Source: Chromatiaceae bacterium (GTDB lineage Bacteria; Pseudomonadota; Gammaproteobacteria; Chromatiales; Chromatiaceae). From it: a stretch of DNA of 64,000 nucleotides. The translations under genes and the position numbers were made by a program. This document shows, piece by piece, positions 51,562 through 61,529 of this stretch (within the stretch, counting starts at the first letter, position 1; every line of letters starts with the position of its first letter). Under the pieces are notes generated by a model. That model was not told where the DNA came from, did not search any database, and saw only the letters and a list, made by a program, of their open reading frames with translations. The stretch covers positions 372,001 to 436,000 of the forward strand of contig JACKMK010000004.1 of assembly GCA_024235395.1 (NCBI GenBank), in the 5' to 3' direction.

Positions 51562-52086
51562 TCAGGCCGGTTCTGTGAAGCTGGGCTCGGTCGGCTCGGT
51601 GACGTCATAGTCGCGTTCCCAGCCCTCGTTCTCCAGCTTGATGGTCTGGATCAGTACCGCGTTGGCATTGGCGTCGAGATCGGCCGCCGCCTGGTACTCC
51701 GAAACCCAGCATCGATAGACCTTGTAGGCGAGAGCGAGTTGCCCGGCCTCGTTGTAGATCTCGATGATGATGTCCTTGCGGAAATCCTGCAGTGACACCT
51801 CGGAACCGAGGCCGGAACCGAAATTCCATACCTTGTTCGCCCATTTCTCGAACTCGGTGTCATGGGTCACGCCGCGTTCGAGCGTGATTGCCTCATACTT
51901 GGTGCGCCCGGGCGACTTGCGCGACGTCGACGGATCGCCACCCTCGCGGTGCTCGACCATCTCGGTACTGCGCTTGAGTGCGCCGACCTTGCTCAGGCCC
52001 GCGACATAGCGACCATCCCATTTGACGCGAAACTTGAAGTTCTTGTACGGATCGAAGCGCTGTGCATTGACGCTGAACTGTGCCAT
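51562..52086 (-). CDS. eCIS inner tube protein
   Basis: A 174-residue gp19/Hcp-like tube protein. Seen: DPYKNFKFRVKWDGRYVAGLSKVGALKR, SPGRTKYEAITLERGVTHDTEFEKWAN and KDIIIEIYNEAGQLALAYKVYRCWVSEYQAAADLDANANAVLIQTIKLENEGWERD, matching Afp1/Pvc1. It forms the hexameric rings of the tube. Only one tube gene is seen, while Afp and PVC have two. It lies 12 bases after the sheath gene. Confidence 0.95.
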   Translation of the reverse strand: MAQFSVNAQRFDPYKNFKFRVKWDGRYVAGLSKVGALKRSTEMVEHREGGDPSTSRKSPGRTKYEAITLERGVTHDTEFEKWANKVWNFGSGLGSEVSLQDFRKDIIIEIYNEAGQLALAYKVYRCWVSEYQAAADLDANANAVLIQTIKLENEGWERDYDVTEPTEPSFTEPA

Positions 52087-52098
52087 GAGAAATCCCCC

Positions 52099-53583
52099 TT
52101 ATGCCTCGACCTGGCCGGCCATCTGCTGGATCTTGATGACCACGAACTCGGCCGGTTTGAGCGGCGCGAACCCGACCAGGATGTTGACGATGCCGAGGTT
52201 GATGTCGTTCTGCGTAGTCGTCTCCGAATCGCACTTGACGAAATAGGCATCGCGCGGGCTGCTGCCCTGGAAGGCGCCCTGGCGGAACAGGTTCTGCATG
52301 AACGCGCCGACGTTGAGTCGGATCTGCGACCACAGCGGTTCGTCGTTGGGTTCGAACACGACCCATTGCGTACCGCGGAACAGACTTTCCTCGATGAACA
52401 GTGCCAGGCGGCGCACCGGGATATACTTCCATTCCGAACCACGATCATTGTCGCCGTGCAGCGTGCGCGCCCCCCACACCACGGTGCCATACACCGGCAG
52501 GGTGCGCAGGCAGTTGATCGCGCGCGGGTTCAACTGACCGTTCTCCGGGTCACTCATCTGCACCGCGAGGCCAACGGCCCCGTTCAGGCTCGCATCGCTC
52601 CCCGCTGGCGCCTTCCACACCCCGCGCCGGCTGTCGGTGCGTGCGTAGATGCCGGCAACATAGCCACACGGCGGAAATGCGCGCACCGCACCCTGCTGCA
52701 AGGGGTCCGGCGCCCGCACCCACGGAAAATAGAAGGCCGCATTGGTCGCGTCGGCACCCGTGATGTTGCTCAGGCTGCCCGTCACCGTCGCCACGGTCTC
52801 GGTTTCCGGGGCGTCGACGATCAGGAAGGCGCGCTTGTCGCGGCAGTGCCCCTGCAGGGTTGAGATGGTCGAGCCATCGGTAAGCCCCGGTACACACACG
52901 ATGTTGAAGATATCGATTCGGTCGGTGATGCTGCCGAGCCCGAAGCGTGCCAGCAGCGCCGTGCGGAAAGTCGCGTCCGCAGGCCCGATCACAGTGCCGT
53001 CATCGCCACTGTTCGCGTCGTCGAGATCCACCGTCGCGTTGCCCGGCGTGGTCTCGCTGCCGAGCGTCACCGAGATGTAACTCGATCTGCCGTTAATGAC
53101 CGCCGAGGCAACGCGGGGGTCGGCGGCCGCCATCGAAAGGTTCTCGAACGACTCGACGACGGCGTCGTTGCTCGGACGATGCAGCACATCTAGCCGGAAC
53201 CGCGTCGCGTCGTCCGCACGCTGCGTCACCCGTACGGCGTAATCGTTGGCCCAGGCCCCCGGTGAATTGGCAGAGACCGCCAGGTCGCCAAGCGCGCAGC
53301 TCGCCGTGTCGGCATCGTCGGACGCAATCCGCAGCACGTAGGCATCGGCGCCGCCATTCTCATAGAAGTGCTTGAGGCTGTAACCGAGGAGTGACCGGGA
53401 ATCGAGGCCACCGAAGTTGCGCTCGAAGTCGCCGAAGCTCGTCAGCCGTACCGCGCGATCGGTGGGGCCGCGCGACGCCCAACCGATAAACAGGGCGATC
53501 GAGGTAGCGACGCCAGTGATCGTCCTGACCCCGCTGGGAACCTCTTCGATATAGACACCTGGATAGGTCAATGCGGAAGGCAT
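52099..53583 (-). CDS. Contractile tail sheath protein, first gene of eCIS operon
   Basis: A 494-residue sheath protein. The N-terminus (TYPGVYIEEVPSGVRTITGVATSIALFIGWASRGPTD) and C-terminal domain (INCLRTLPVYGTVVWGART, YIPVRRLALFIEESLFRGTQWVVFEPNDEPLWSQIR, KPAEFVVIKIQQMAG) are diagnostic. Only one sheath gene is present, unlike the three of Afp/PVC, which suggests a simpler contractile shell. GAGGAGT precedes the ATG. The operon promoter should lie just upstream, within 53590-53900. Confidence 0.96.
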   Translation of the reverse strand: MPSALTYPGVYIEEVPSGVRTITGVATSIALFIGWASRGPTDRAVRLTSFGDFERNFGGLDSRSLLGYSLKHFYENGGADAYVLRIASDDADTASCALGDLAVSANSPGAWANDYAVRVTQRADDATRFRLDVLHRPSNDAVVESFENLSMAAADPRVASAVINGRSSYISVTLGSETTPGNATVDLDDANSGDDGTVIGPADATFRTALLARFGLGSITDRIDIFNIVCVPGLTDGSTISTLQGHCRDKRAFLIVDAPETETVATVTGSLSNITGADATNAAFYFPWVRAPDPLQQGAVRAFPPCGYVAGIYARTDSRRGVWKAPAGSDASLNGAVGLAVQMSDPENGQLNPRAINCLRTLPVYGTVVWGARTLHGDNDRGSEWKYIPVRRLALFIEESLFRGTQWVVFEPNDEPLWSQIRLNVGAFMQNLFRQGAFQGSSPRDAYFVKCDSETTTQNDINLGIVNILVGFAPLKPAEFVVIKIQQMAGQVEA

Positions 53584-54981
53584 AAGCGGTTACTCCTCAA
53601 CGGAATATTGCAAAAAGGACACGCATCAACGCCGCAGACGCGGCAGACCCGCGTCGACACGGCCGTGGCTGAACGGCGCGGTCGTATCCGCCCTGAAAAC
53701 ATGGCAGACGGAAGGCTGCCGAAGCGAAACCCGCGCCGCCAACGCGACGCATGACCCGGCCACGCAGATGCATACCCGTGGCGGTCAGGTGGCGAAGATT
53801 CCGTGCTGAACTCGATGAAATCGATGTCACTACTCCCCCGAATCGTGACGATCGTGCTCGAAACTAGAACAAAGCCCGCGACGGCGACTGCAATACCGGG
53901 TGAACGCGGATCACCGGATCCGGTTCGTAAACAGAGCATGAAGCGCTACGAGCAACGGCAGAAGCTCGTTGAAACCGATCTCGCTCATCCCAGCGTGGTT
54001 GGCCAGTGCGTCCCTTTGTCTCGATCGATAGGGCAAGGATAGACCCGGCCACATGGATTGCCAGCGATCGGTGTCACAGTTGCGAGGGCGATATCTGCCG
54101 TCGACGGTTTTGGCCATGCGTTCATTGAGGTTTGGCATGGCTGACAATGAACAGCGGACACTCAGCGGCGGGTAAAGGCTCTCGGCGACCACGGGCCGCG
54201 AGTTGCCGTTGCCTACGGACCAGATCGCCGAGCGTTTTCTCGTTCCGAACCGTGCTTGGCGACGCATTGCGGCGAGCAAAACAGCATCTGCAGGAACACG
54301 CCAACAACTACGAAATCAATGGCGCCGCCGGCCCATCGGCAGCACCGCCCCACGCCGTCCAGCCATCGCAAACCGCGGCACTCCTGAGTCCAATCGCGGT
54401 GCCGGCCTGCAGGTCCGCAGACGTGATGGCAGCAACCCGGGAAGACGTTATCCACAGCCACCGCGCTCGGCCCGAAAGCCTATCGAGGAGTCTTTCGGCC
54501 GCCTGCCGTCCCCATTGGACACCTCGACGGGCTGCTCGAAACCCGCGACTTCCACCGCCGCACCGCTGAACCCGAAGATGCCTGGGACGGATCGAGCCGC
54601 TGCCGGTCGGCACCAGGACGGGAAAAGGCATCGACCTGGCCCGGAACGCCGCCCAATGCAGATTGACGGGTTCAAGCGGACGCGAGGGGGCAATCCCGAC
54701 CTGCAACGCGATTCCGCAGGACCAAGCTCACCCGGCCAACCGGACCGGAACACACAGACTCGGGTTCGCCAGGACCGTGCCCGTCCTCAAACGCCCTGCC
54801 GGTCTCCCTCTACTGGTGGCGATTGTCGCCGCGCGCCTGGGCGATGCCATGCCCCTGCGGGTCACCCAGCCGATGCCCTATGTGGCGGCGCGGGTCAGCA
54901 GACAGGCCGGCCAGTCCGTCGTCGACTCCGGCGCCGACGTGCGCGCCACCACGCCAGCGGGCTTCGCCGACCCGGCCCAGG
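53584..54981. other. Gene-poor region upstream of the eCIS operon
   Basis: No supportable gene. It should hold the eCIS promoter (minus strand, near the sheath start) but no clear -35/-10 pair was recognised. Open frames here have no family resemblance and look like chance frames in GC-rich DNA. Part of the right side (about 54820-54980) may be the decayed front of a truncated-haemoglobin gene: a different frame gives VRATTPAGFADPAQ just before the recognisable fragment. Confidence 0.5.
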
Positions 54982-55149
54982 GAGCGCGACCAGTGGCTGC
55001 ACTGCACGCGCCGCGCCCTGGCCGACAGCGAACTCGACCAGACACAGCGCGACCGCCTGCTGCAGGCGTTCGCGGCGACCGCAGATCACATGCGCAACAA
55101 GGCCGAGCACGAGGCGGATGGGCGGTTGCGGTTGTTTCCGGGCGGCTGA
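54982..55149 (+). pseudogene. Truncated haemoglobin C-terminal fragment (right flank of eCIS)
   Basis: The frame from 54982 reads ERDQWLHCTRRALADSELDQ, then LLQAFAATADHMRNKAEHEAD to a stop at 55147-55149. This is the last helices of group II truncated haemoglobins (conserved ERDQWL..M..AL and A.TADHMRN). The preceding part continues only in another frame and no globin core with the proximal His is visible, so this is a broken gene. A shorter relative lies at 24719-24787. Confidence 0.6.
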
Positions 55150-55273
55150 CCGAAGTTGCTTCCAATCACCTTCGGCCCCGTTCAAGGCGCGGCGGACCGG
55201 TAGCACGCCGTAGCGCCGCGAATGAGCCAACGGCAGGACAGCAGGGCCTCTCGCGCAGGCGCCCGCCGGTTGG

Positions 55274-55969
55274 TCAGTCACCGCGGTGCCGGCGCGTCGC
55301 CGCCATACCGGCGATACCCGCCAGTAGCAGACCGAGGCTGCCCGGCAGCGGGACCGGAACCGCGAGGCGATCGATCAGCACGTTGTCGATCGCCCAGGGC
55401 TCGTCGAAGAAACCGGTGTCGCCGAGTGTCTGGCCGGGTTGACTGGTCTGGCCGATGACGCTCAGCGTGAAGGCGCCGCCGCCATGCGTCACGGCAAAGG
55501 CCGGGCGGTAGCGCTCGTTGGACACCGCCTCGCCGATCCGGTCCGGGCCGGGATAGACGAACGACAGCACATCGCTGCCGGTCAGCGTCAGGTTGAAGGG
55601 GTCGTCCTCGTCGAACACCGTGACACCGTTGATCTCAACCGCGAAGCCGTCGGGAAAACAGCAACCGCTGTCGACCTCGTCCCATGAATTGATGGCGAAG
55701 AAGTCGAACGCCACCGCATAGGTTCCCGCGGCCAGCGACTGCGACCAGGTGATGGTCTGGTTGTCGTTGAACAGGCCGAACACGTGCTCACCGGCAAGAT
55801 CCGCGGTGACACCGGGGTTCGTACCGATGACACTCCAGCCGGTGAGGTTGCTGGTCTCGAAATCGTTCTGATAGACCACCACCGCGTTTGCAACGCCGCA
55901 GGACAGGAACAATGCGCAGGCCATCAGCAGCGTGCGAGAGGTCTGCGGAGCGATAGGAGTGCGTGACAT
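55274..55969 (-). CDS. PEP-CTERM-like exported protein
   Basis: A 231-residue protein with a signal peptide (about 1-30), a beta-rich middle (VVYQNDFETSNLTGWSVIG, a carbohydrate-binding-like jelly-roll pattern) and a C-terminal sorting tail: VPLPGSLGLLLAGIAGMAATRRHRGD-type, with VPLPG, a membrane helix and a basic end. Such tails are handled by exosortase. ATG at 55969 has GGAG nine to ten bases upstream; a GTG at 55984 is less likely. No exosortase gene is in the window. Confidence 0.8.
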   Translation of the reverse strand: MSRTPIAPQTSRTLLMACALFLSCGVANAVVVYQNDFETSNLTGWSVIGTNPGVTADLAGEHVFGLFNDNQTITWSQSLAAGTYAVAFDFFAINSWDEVDSGCCFPDGFAVEINGVTVFDEDDPFNLTLTGSDVLSFVYPGPDRIGEAVSNERYRPAFAVTHGGGAFTLSVIGQTSQPGQTLGDTGFFDEPWAIDNVLIDRLAVPVPLPGSLGLLLAGIAGMAATRRHRGD

Positions 55970-56916
55970 TATTCTGTTCTCCACTCAGTGCGACCCCGGC
56001 GTCAATTGCCGGTCTGTCTCATTCGCAGCAATTTCCGCACCATCCGCTGGCCGGAGCCGTGCCGACGTGGATCCACGGGCAACGGGTGCGGCCCGCTGTA
56101 AAGGCCGCTGACGTGACACGGCAGTGATCGCCTGACCCAGGTCAAAGCATACTGCGAACGAACTTCCGTTGGTGCCACGACCACCCCGCTGCGGCCCACC
56201 CCGGGCCGCCCAAATGCTCACGAAAACAAGCGATTGCTGCAGCGGAACCGGGACAGTGCGCGGCCTACCGAGGAACCGTGGCGAGTTGTAAATCAATCTG
56301 ACATGGTGCGACGGCCAACGACGGTCGGCGTGTCAATGTACGAACTCATGCCACGCAACCCCGTAAAGGTGCCCGGAAAAGCAGTCCAGAAGACTGCCTT
56401 TCATCAGGTGGAGCCGTCGGCTTCTACGAGTTACTGGGTGCAAATTCGAGGGGGACTGAACGCGCTCGATCGCCGGCATCGACACGGGTGATTGCGTCGG
56501 TCTGCTTCCCATGTGCACTTCGCGCGCCTTTCGCAACTGCTGCGTCCGCCGAGGTCACATGAGGGACCGTCTTAGCGGCGACGCGTCCCAGGACTTCGAC
56601 GAACGGTCAACGCGTTCGGCCAGTTCCTCGAGATCATCGTTGCACCCCGAAAGCAGCGTGATCTGAATCCGCCGCACGGACATCGCAATAACCGAATCAA
56701 TGTGGGTGTTTCTGCCCCTTGCCCGGGTATGTGCTCAAGTGTCCGCTGGCAAACAAGGTGAAGGGGCCGTCCGCGCGTTCACTTGACCCCCTCGTTTCTA
56801 AATCTCGAAAAGGACGGCGACGACTTGAAACGTCACATTGGTCGTACTCCAGGTCGGCGAGACAGCGAATGCATCGGGCGTGCGGAAAGTGGGTTTGGTG
56901 GGCGCGACAGTGCCAG
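55970..56916. other. Intergenic region, no gene seen
   Basis: About 950 bases with only short open frames lacking family features or ribosome sites. Codon and base patterns are less GC-skewed than in the genes around. No RNA gene or repeat was recognised. Confidence 0.5.
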
Positions 56917-57309
56917 CTACTCGTCGCAAACGTGCTTGCCGGTTTTGTCGCTTGATTCAAATTCGGACATGCCCGGCATCGGCGGCATCATGCCCTGCAT
57001 CATCTCCCCGCATTTACGCATCTTTCCAATCTCCGGGTCACTGTTGACTTCCCGCGCAAAAGCCATCCCCTTTTCCATAGCCGCATCACGCTCACCATTG
57101 GCGCAGAGGGATTTGATCTCTGACTCAACCTGCCGCGCACGTTTTCCGAAGGCATCCAGCTTCGCCATGTCCACTCCCTGCATACAGGTCTGCGCAGACT
57201 GCATGTTTTGCATCATCTTCTGCATGTCAGCCTCGCTCATGCCTGGATGGCCCTGGGCGAAAGCGCTGCCAGAGAGTCCAAGTGCGATGATGAGTGTCGC
57301 TTTTTTCAT
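56917..57309 (-). CDS. Small Met-rich periplasmic protein
   Basis: A 130-residue protein with a clear signal peptide (MKKATLIIALGLSGSAFA). The mature part has a Met/Gln-rich helix (MSEADMQKMMQNMQSAQTCMQ), a charged helix, and a second Met/Pro cluster (MRKCGEMMQGMMPPMPGM), with four Cys in all. Met clusters suggest copper or membrane contact, but no family is recognised. ATG at 57309 follows AGGTGG; the frame's earlier start is rejected because it precedes the signal peptide. Confidence 0.72.
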   Translation of the reverse strand: MKKATLIIALGLSGSAFAQGHPGMSEADMQKMMQNMQSAQTCMQGVDMAKLDAFGKRARQVESEIKSLCANGERDAAMEKGMAFAREVNSDPEIGKMRKCGEMMQGMMPPMPGMSEFESSDKTGKHVCDE

Positions 57310-58411
57310 GTTGTCCACCTGTTTTGTTGAAGCCATGGGTAGTAAGTGCAACTAGTATTCGTTCACTGGAACTGACACTAACACGCCTATCGGGACGCGC
57401 AGAATAGTGCGACCGACCGTTCCTATCCCTCTCGGTAGTTGTCACCGGTCCAGGGTGGTCACCGCCGGGCGCGAACACGCCGTCACAAGCTCGCCAGAAT
57501 TGATCTTGGACACACGCAGCACGCCCGTCGAGGGCGCGCCACGAATGGCGCTCATCCGAACGGTTCAAATGGACGAACGTTTGTGCCCTCGTCGCGAAAG
57601 ATTCGACGCTGCCGTTGCAAAATGTTGCGTCATTGCGAAAGGTGCCTCGCCCGTATCCAAAAAGGCCACCTGATGATTGTTAAGGTGACCCCTCCCAGAA
57701 AAGCTGAGCCGACGATACTGCAAACACTCTTGTTACGATTTAGTCCACACCTGTGGGCGAGACACGTTCGGTTAGTAAAATCCGGCCACCGAGGTAGCGC
57801 TGTGCCCAGGGCGCACCTGTGGATACCCGGCGCGCTGTGAAGTACGGTGAATCGCCAGCCAGGCTATGCTCTAGGATACGCCTCAGGGCCGCATCCCTGA
57901 ATCCGTGAAAAGCCGCTCCTCGCGCACACACGATGCGACGTCTAGCCGGCTTCACCGGTGACTTTCCCGCGGTGGACTTTGACAAGGCCGCACGGCACAA
58001 GGATGTCAAAGCCCCTGACAACCTGGTTCTGGAATGGATGTGGTGGTCGCACTGAAGCTGCAACGCAGTGGCAACGGCCTGCTTACCTGAATAGTCTTGG
58101 CGGCAGCGATCGCTGCGCGCGATGCCAGACGCCTGGTGCAACCGGTATCAAACTCCCCTGGATTCGTGCCAGGCCACTCAATCCAACCCCAATTATCGCG
58201 GGCGCAAGCCTGCCCGACTTGTCGGTCGGGCAGCTGGCGTCGCTTTCCGCAGGGCGCTGGCCACGACGACGAGCCGCCGCGGTGAATTTTGCCCGTTGAC
58301 GGCCGACAACGATACGTAAGCATCGATTGGCCATTGAATCATGCCGTTGATCCCCGGACATGTGACTGTTCGTTCCTATTCACGGGTCCGGCGTACTGAG
58401 CATAAGGGTGG
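57310..58411. other. Intergenic region with a GC palindrome
   Basis: No supportable gene in 1.1 kb. A perfect 8-bp inverted repeat TGCCCGAC-TTGTCG-GTCGGGCA lies at 58211-58232. The promoter for the PhnD-type gene should be near 58330-58400. The rest shows no recognisable feature. Confidence 0.5.
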
Positions 58412-59245
58412 ATGATGATCCGTAGCCTGCTTATCACATTATCACTAGCGCTCCTCGCAAGCGGGGCGCGCGCCGACCAGGTGGCGGATGAATTCACCGT
58501 TGGCGTGGTACCGCAGTTCGAGACACGGCGGCTCCACCGCGTGTGGCGGCCAATACTGGACCACATCGAACGCCAGACCGGTTATCGGCTGAAGCTGGTG
58601 GGATCGCCTACCATTCCCGCGTTTGAGTCGGAGTTTCTCGTCGGCGAATTCGATTTTGCCTACATGAACCCCTACCACGTGATGCTGGCTTCTGAGGCCC
58701 AAGATTATCGGCCGCTGGTTCGCGATGTGGGCAAGTCCCTCCACGGCGTCCTGGTGGTGCGAAAGGGCGGCAACATCCATTCGGTGGAAGATCTGGACGG
58801 CAAGATAATGGCGTTTCCAGCACCCAATGCGCTCGGAGCCTCGCTGCAGATGCGCCAGGAGCTCGTGGATCGCTTCGGGCTCAATTTCCGCGCCCGCTAC
58901 GTCAAGACCCATGACTCCGTTTACCTCAACGTACTGCTCGGCGAGGCCGATGCGGGCGGTGGCGTGCAGAAAACCCTGGCGAGCCAGAAACCGGCAATCC
59001 GCAACAACCTCGAGGTAATCCATACCACGACGCCCGTCGCGCCACACCCGTTCACCGTGCATCCGCGCATTCCCTCGGAAAAGGCGGAAAAAGTCCAGCG
59101 AGCCCTGCTGCAACTGGGCGACACCGCCGAGGGGCAGGCATTGCTCTCCAAGGTACCTATCAGCAAGATCGGCGTCGCCAGCATGGCAGACTATATGCCG
59201 TTACGTGAGTTGAAGCTCGAGCGTTTTTACGTGAAAGACAACTGA
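58412..59245 (+). CDS. PhnD-type periplasmic binding protein
   Basis: A 277-residue substrate-binding protein of the phosphate/phosphite/phosphonate (PhnD) family. Signal peptide at about 1-21 (ending GARA), then FTVGVVPQFETRRLHRVWRPILDHIERQTGYRL, FDFAYMNPYHVML and HDSVYLNVLLGEADAGGGV, typical of the fold. No transporter permease or ATPase gene is near; instead a hybrid kinase starts 10 bases downstream. It is therefore more likely a periplasmic sensor subunit than a transporter part. Confidence 0.88.
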   Translation: MMIRSLLITLSLALLASGARADQVADEFTVGVVPQFETRRLHRVWRPILDHIERQTGYRLKLVGSPTIPAFESEFLVGEFDFAYMNPYHVMLASEAQDYRPLVRDVGKSLHGVLVVRKGGNIHSVEDLDGKIMAFPAPNALGASLQMRQELVDRFGLNFRARYVKTHDSVYLNVLLGEADAGGGVQKTLASQKPAIRNNLEVIHTTTPVAPHPFTVHPRIPSEKAEKVQRALLQLGDTAEGQALLSKVPISKIGVASMADYMPLRELKLERFYVKDN

Positions 59246-59255
59246 CACATCACGC

Positions 59256-61454
59256 ATGAGTATCCGCCTCAAACTGCTTTCGGCCGCACTGATTGCCTTT
59301 GTCGCCTATCTACTGGTGATGTTTCTGTTGTGGATGCCGTGGGAGCTGAAGCACGCGCGCGAGGATTTTGTCGATCACCAGACGATGATTCTGGCAGCCA
59401 TGGACTCCGACACCATTCGACACCTGCTCGCCCGCGACTATGCAGCCCTGTATTCGTCGCTCGATGAGCAGATGCTGCAGCAAGAGCAACGGTGGCTGGA
59501 GTTGAAGCTCCAACTGGCAAATGGCCGCCGCATTTATCCCCTGTTTCCAGAGCAGCGAGAGCAGCCATCCCCATCATCGACGGTTCTGACAATTGATCAT
59601 TCGGTCATACTCGGAGACCGCGAGATGGCCCGTATATTGTTGCGGGCCGACTGGAAACTGGTCCGCCAGAATACCTTCGAAGCGATCTACCTACTCGTTG
59701 CGTTTCTTGCGACCGCGCTGGTGATCGTCATGATCGTGGCGCTGGCGCTCGCCGAGCGGTTCGTGCGTCAACCACTCAACAGACTTACCGAAGGGGCACA
59801 TCAGATCGCCGAGGGCAACTACGACGTCGACCTCCCTGTGCCCGGAAAAGACGAGATAGGCGACCTGGCGACCAGCTTCCAGCTCATGCGGGACAGACTG
59901 CTGCAGAGCCACCAGGCCTTGGTCGAGACTGCCCGCAAGGCTGAGCAGGCCGAGCACTACCAGCGATCGTTGCTTGAGAACATCGGCGAGGGGCTTATCT
60001 CTGTCGGCGAAGACGGCAGGGTGCTCAATGCCAATCCCGCAGCCGCCGGAATTTTTGGGTACCGACAAGATTCCATGTCCGGTCTACCAGCGACCGACCT
60101 GATACCCGGCAAACTCTCGGAACCGACTGCAATCCCCGTCAAGTTGCAGGGGGTGCGTTCCGATGGATCGGTTTTCCCACTCGAAATCGTACTCTCACGC
60201 ATGACCGTTGACGGCAGGCGGATCTGCAACCTGATCCTGCGTGATATTACGTTGCGTGATCAGGCCGAGAGTGCACTGCACGCGGCGAAAGAAGCCGCGG
60301 AATCAACTGCCCGGGCCAAGTCCGAATTTCTCGCCAACATGAGCCACGAGATCCGCACACCGCTGAATGCGATACTGGGTTTGGCAAGGATCGGGTTGCG
60401 TGAAAGCCTCGCGGCCGAACAGCAGAAAAACTTCGATCATATCCTCAACTCTGGCAAACACCTGTTGGGGGTCGTCAACGACATCCTCGACTTTTCCAAG
60501 ATGGAGGCCGGAAAGTTCACCATCGATTCGCATCCATTCCCCCTCGCCGACTCGATTGAGGAGGTCGCAGACGCCTTGGCAGACCGGGCCGGCGACAAGG
60601 GCCTGACGCTGCAACTCCAGATCGACAACAGTCTACCCGAGTGGCTCGAGGGTGACCCCTTGAGATTGCAACAAATACTGTTGAACCTTTTATCGAACGC
60701 GATCAAGTTCACCGAACATGGCGGGGTGTCCTTGCACGTACAACGCGAAGGGGACGATGTTCACTTCATCGTTCAGGACAGCGGAATCGGCATGAACGAG
60801 GCGCAAATCGCTCGCCTTTTCAATCCCTTCGAACAAGCGGACAGTTCGACGACCCGTCGATTTGGCGGTACCGGTCTGGGCCTGGCGATCAGCAAGAATC
60901 TGGCCAAGCTGATGCATGGCAGGATAAGCGTCAACAGCCAGGTTGGCGTTGGTAGCCGGTTCACTCTGATCCTCCCGCTTCGGGCCACCGAGCCACCCGC
61001 CTCTTCGGAGCAAATGGCACTCGCTACCGATGAGCACATGCAGCTGAGCGGCATCCGGATCCTGGCCGCCGAGGACCTGGAGATCAATCGGATCATTCTC
61101 GAAGATCTACTGGAGCACGAAGGTGCTCACGTGGTATTCGCCGAGGGTGGTCAGCAGGCCCTGAACAGACTCGAGGAACACGGTCCGTCTGGCTTCGACT
61201 TGGTACTGATGGACGTGCAGATGCCGGTGATGGATGGCCATGAGGCCACCCGCCGGATACGGAAGATGGCGCCGGCCCTACCTGTGATCGGGCTCACCGC
61301 GCACGCACTGCAGGAGGAACGTGACAGGTGCCTGGCCTCGGGGATGGTTGACCACGTCACCAAACCCATCGATCCGGATGTCCTGACCGCGGCAATTCTA
61401 GCCCACGTGGCGAGCACGCCCAGTTTGCCAAACAGCGCCCCAGAGGTCCGTTGA
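59256..61454 (+). CDS. Hybrid sensor histidine kinase
   Basis: A 732-residue inner-membrane kinase. In order: TM1 (about 8-28), a periplasmic domain (about 30-140), TM2 (about 143-168), HAMP (about 169-222), coiled coil, PAS (about 235-335), HisKA with H364 in MSHEIRTPLNAI, HATPase with N481 (LSNAIKF), GTGLGL (538-543), then a receiver domain (about 600-715) with D653 and K703. The upstream PhnD-type protein probably docks on the periplasmic domain. No output regulator gene follows, so its partner is elsewhere. Confidence 0.93.
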   Translation: MSIRLKLLSAALIAFVAYLLVMFLLWMPWELKHAREDFVDHQTMILAAMDSDTIRHLLARDYAALYSSLDEQMLQQEQRWLELKLQLANGRRIYPLFPEQREQPSPSSTVLTIDHSVILGDREMARILLRADWKLVRQNTFEAIYLLVAFLATALVIVMIVALALAERFVRQPLNRLTEGAHQIAEGNYDVDLPVPGKDEIGDLATSFQLMRDRLLQSHQALVETARKAEQAEHYQRSLLENIGEGLISVGEDGRVLNANPAAAGIFGYRQDSMSGLPATDLIPGKLSEPTAIPVKLQGVRSDGSVFPLEIVLSRMTVDGRRICNLILRDITLRDQAESALHAAKEAAESTARAKSEFLANMSHEIRTPLNAILGLARIGLRESLAAEQQKNFDHILNSGKHLLGVVNDILDFSKMEAGKFTIDSHPFPLADSIEEVADALADRAGDKGLTLQLQIDNSLPEWLEGDPLRLQQILLNLLSNAIKFTEHGGVSLHVQREGDDVHFIVQDSGIGMNEAQIARLFNPFEQADSSTTRRFGGTGLGLAISKNLAKLMHGRISVNSQVGVGSRFTLILPLRATEPPASSEQMALATDEHMQLSGIRILAAEDLEINRIILEDLLEHEGAHVVFAEGGQQALNRLEEHGPSGFDLVLMDVQMPVMDGHEATRRIRKMAPALPVIGLTAHALQEERDRCLASGMVDHVTKPIDPDVLTAAILAHVASTPSLPNSAPEVR

Positions 61455-61529
61455 CCGCTACGGCTGACAAGGTACGTGTTGCGGAACGAAGGACCATGTG
61501 GCCCTACGGCATCTGAGGTTACGCGAAGA

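Noticed and set aside
24812..53583. Prophage or type VI secretion system
   Set aside because: No capsid, portal, terminase, integrase or lysis genes for a phage, and no TssJLM membrane complex, TssK or ClpV for T6SS. DUF4157, DUF4255 and the AAA+ ATPase point to eCIS.
58211..58232. GC hairpin as a rho-independent terminator
   Set aside because: It is a perfect palindrome but has no T-tract on either strand and no gene directly upstream on either side.
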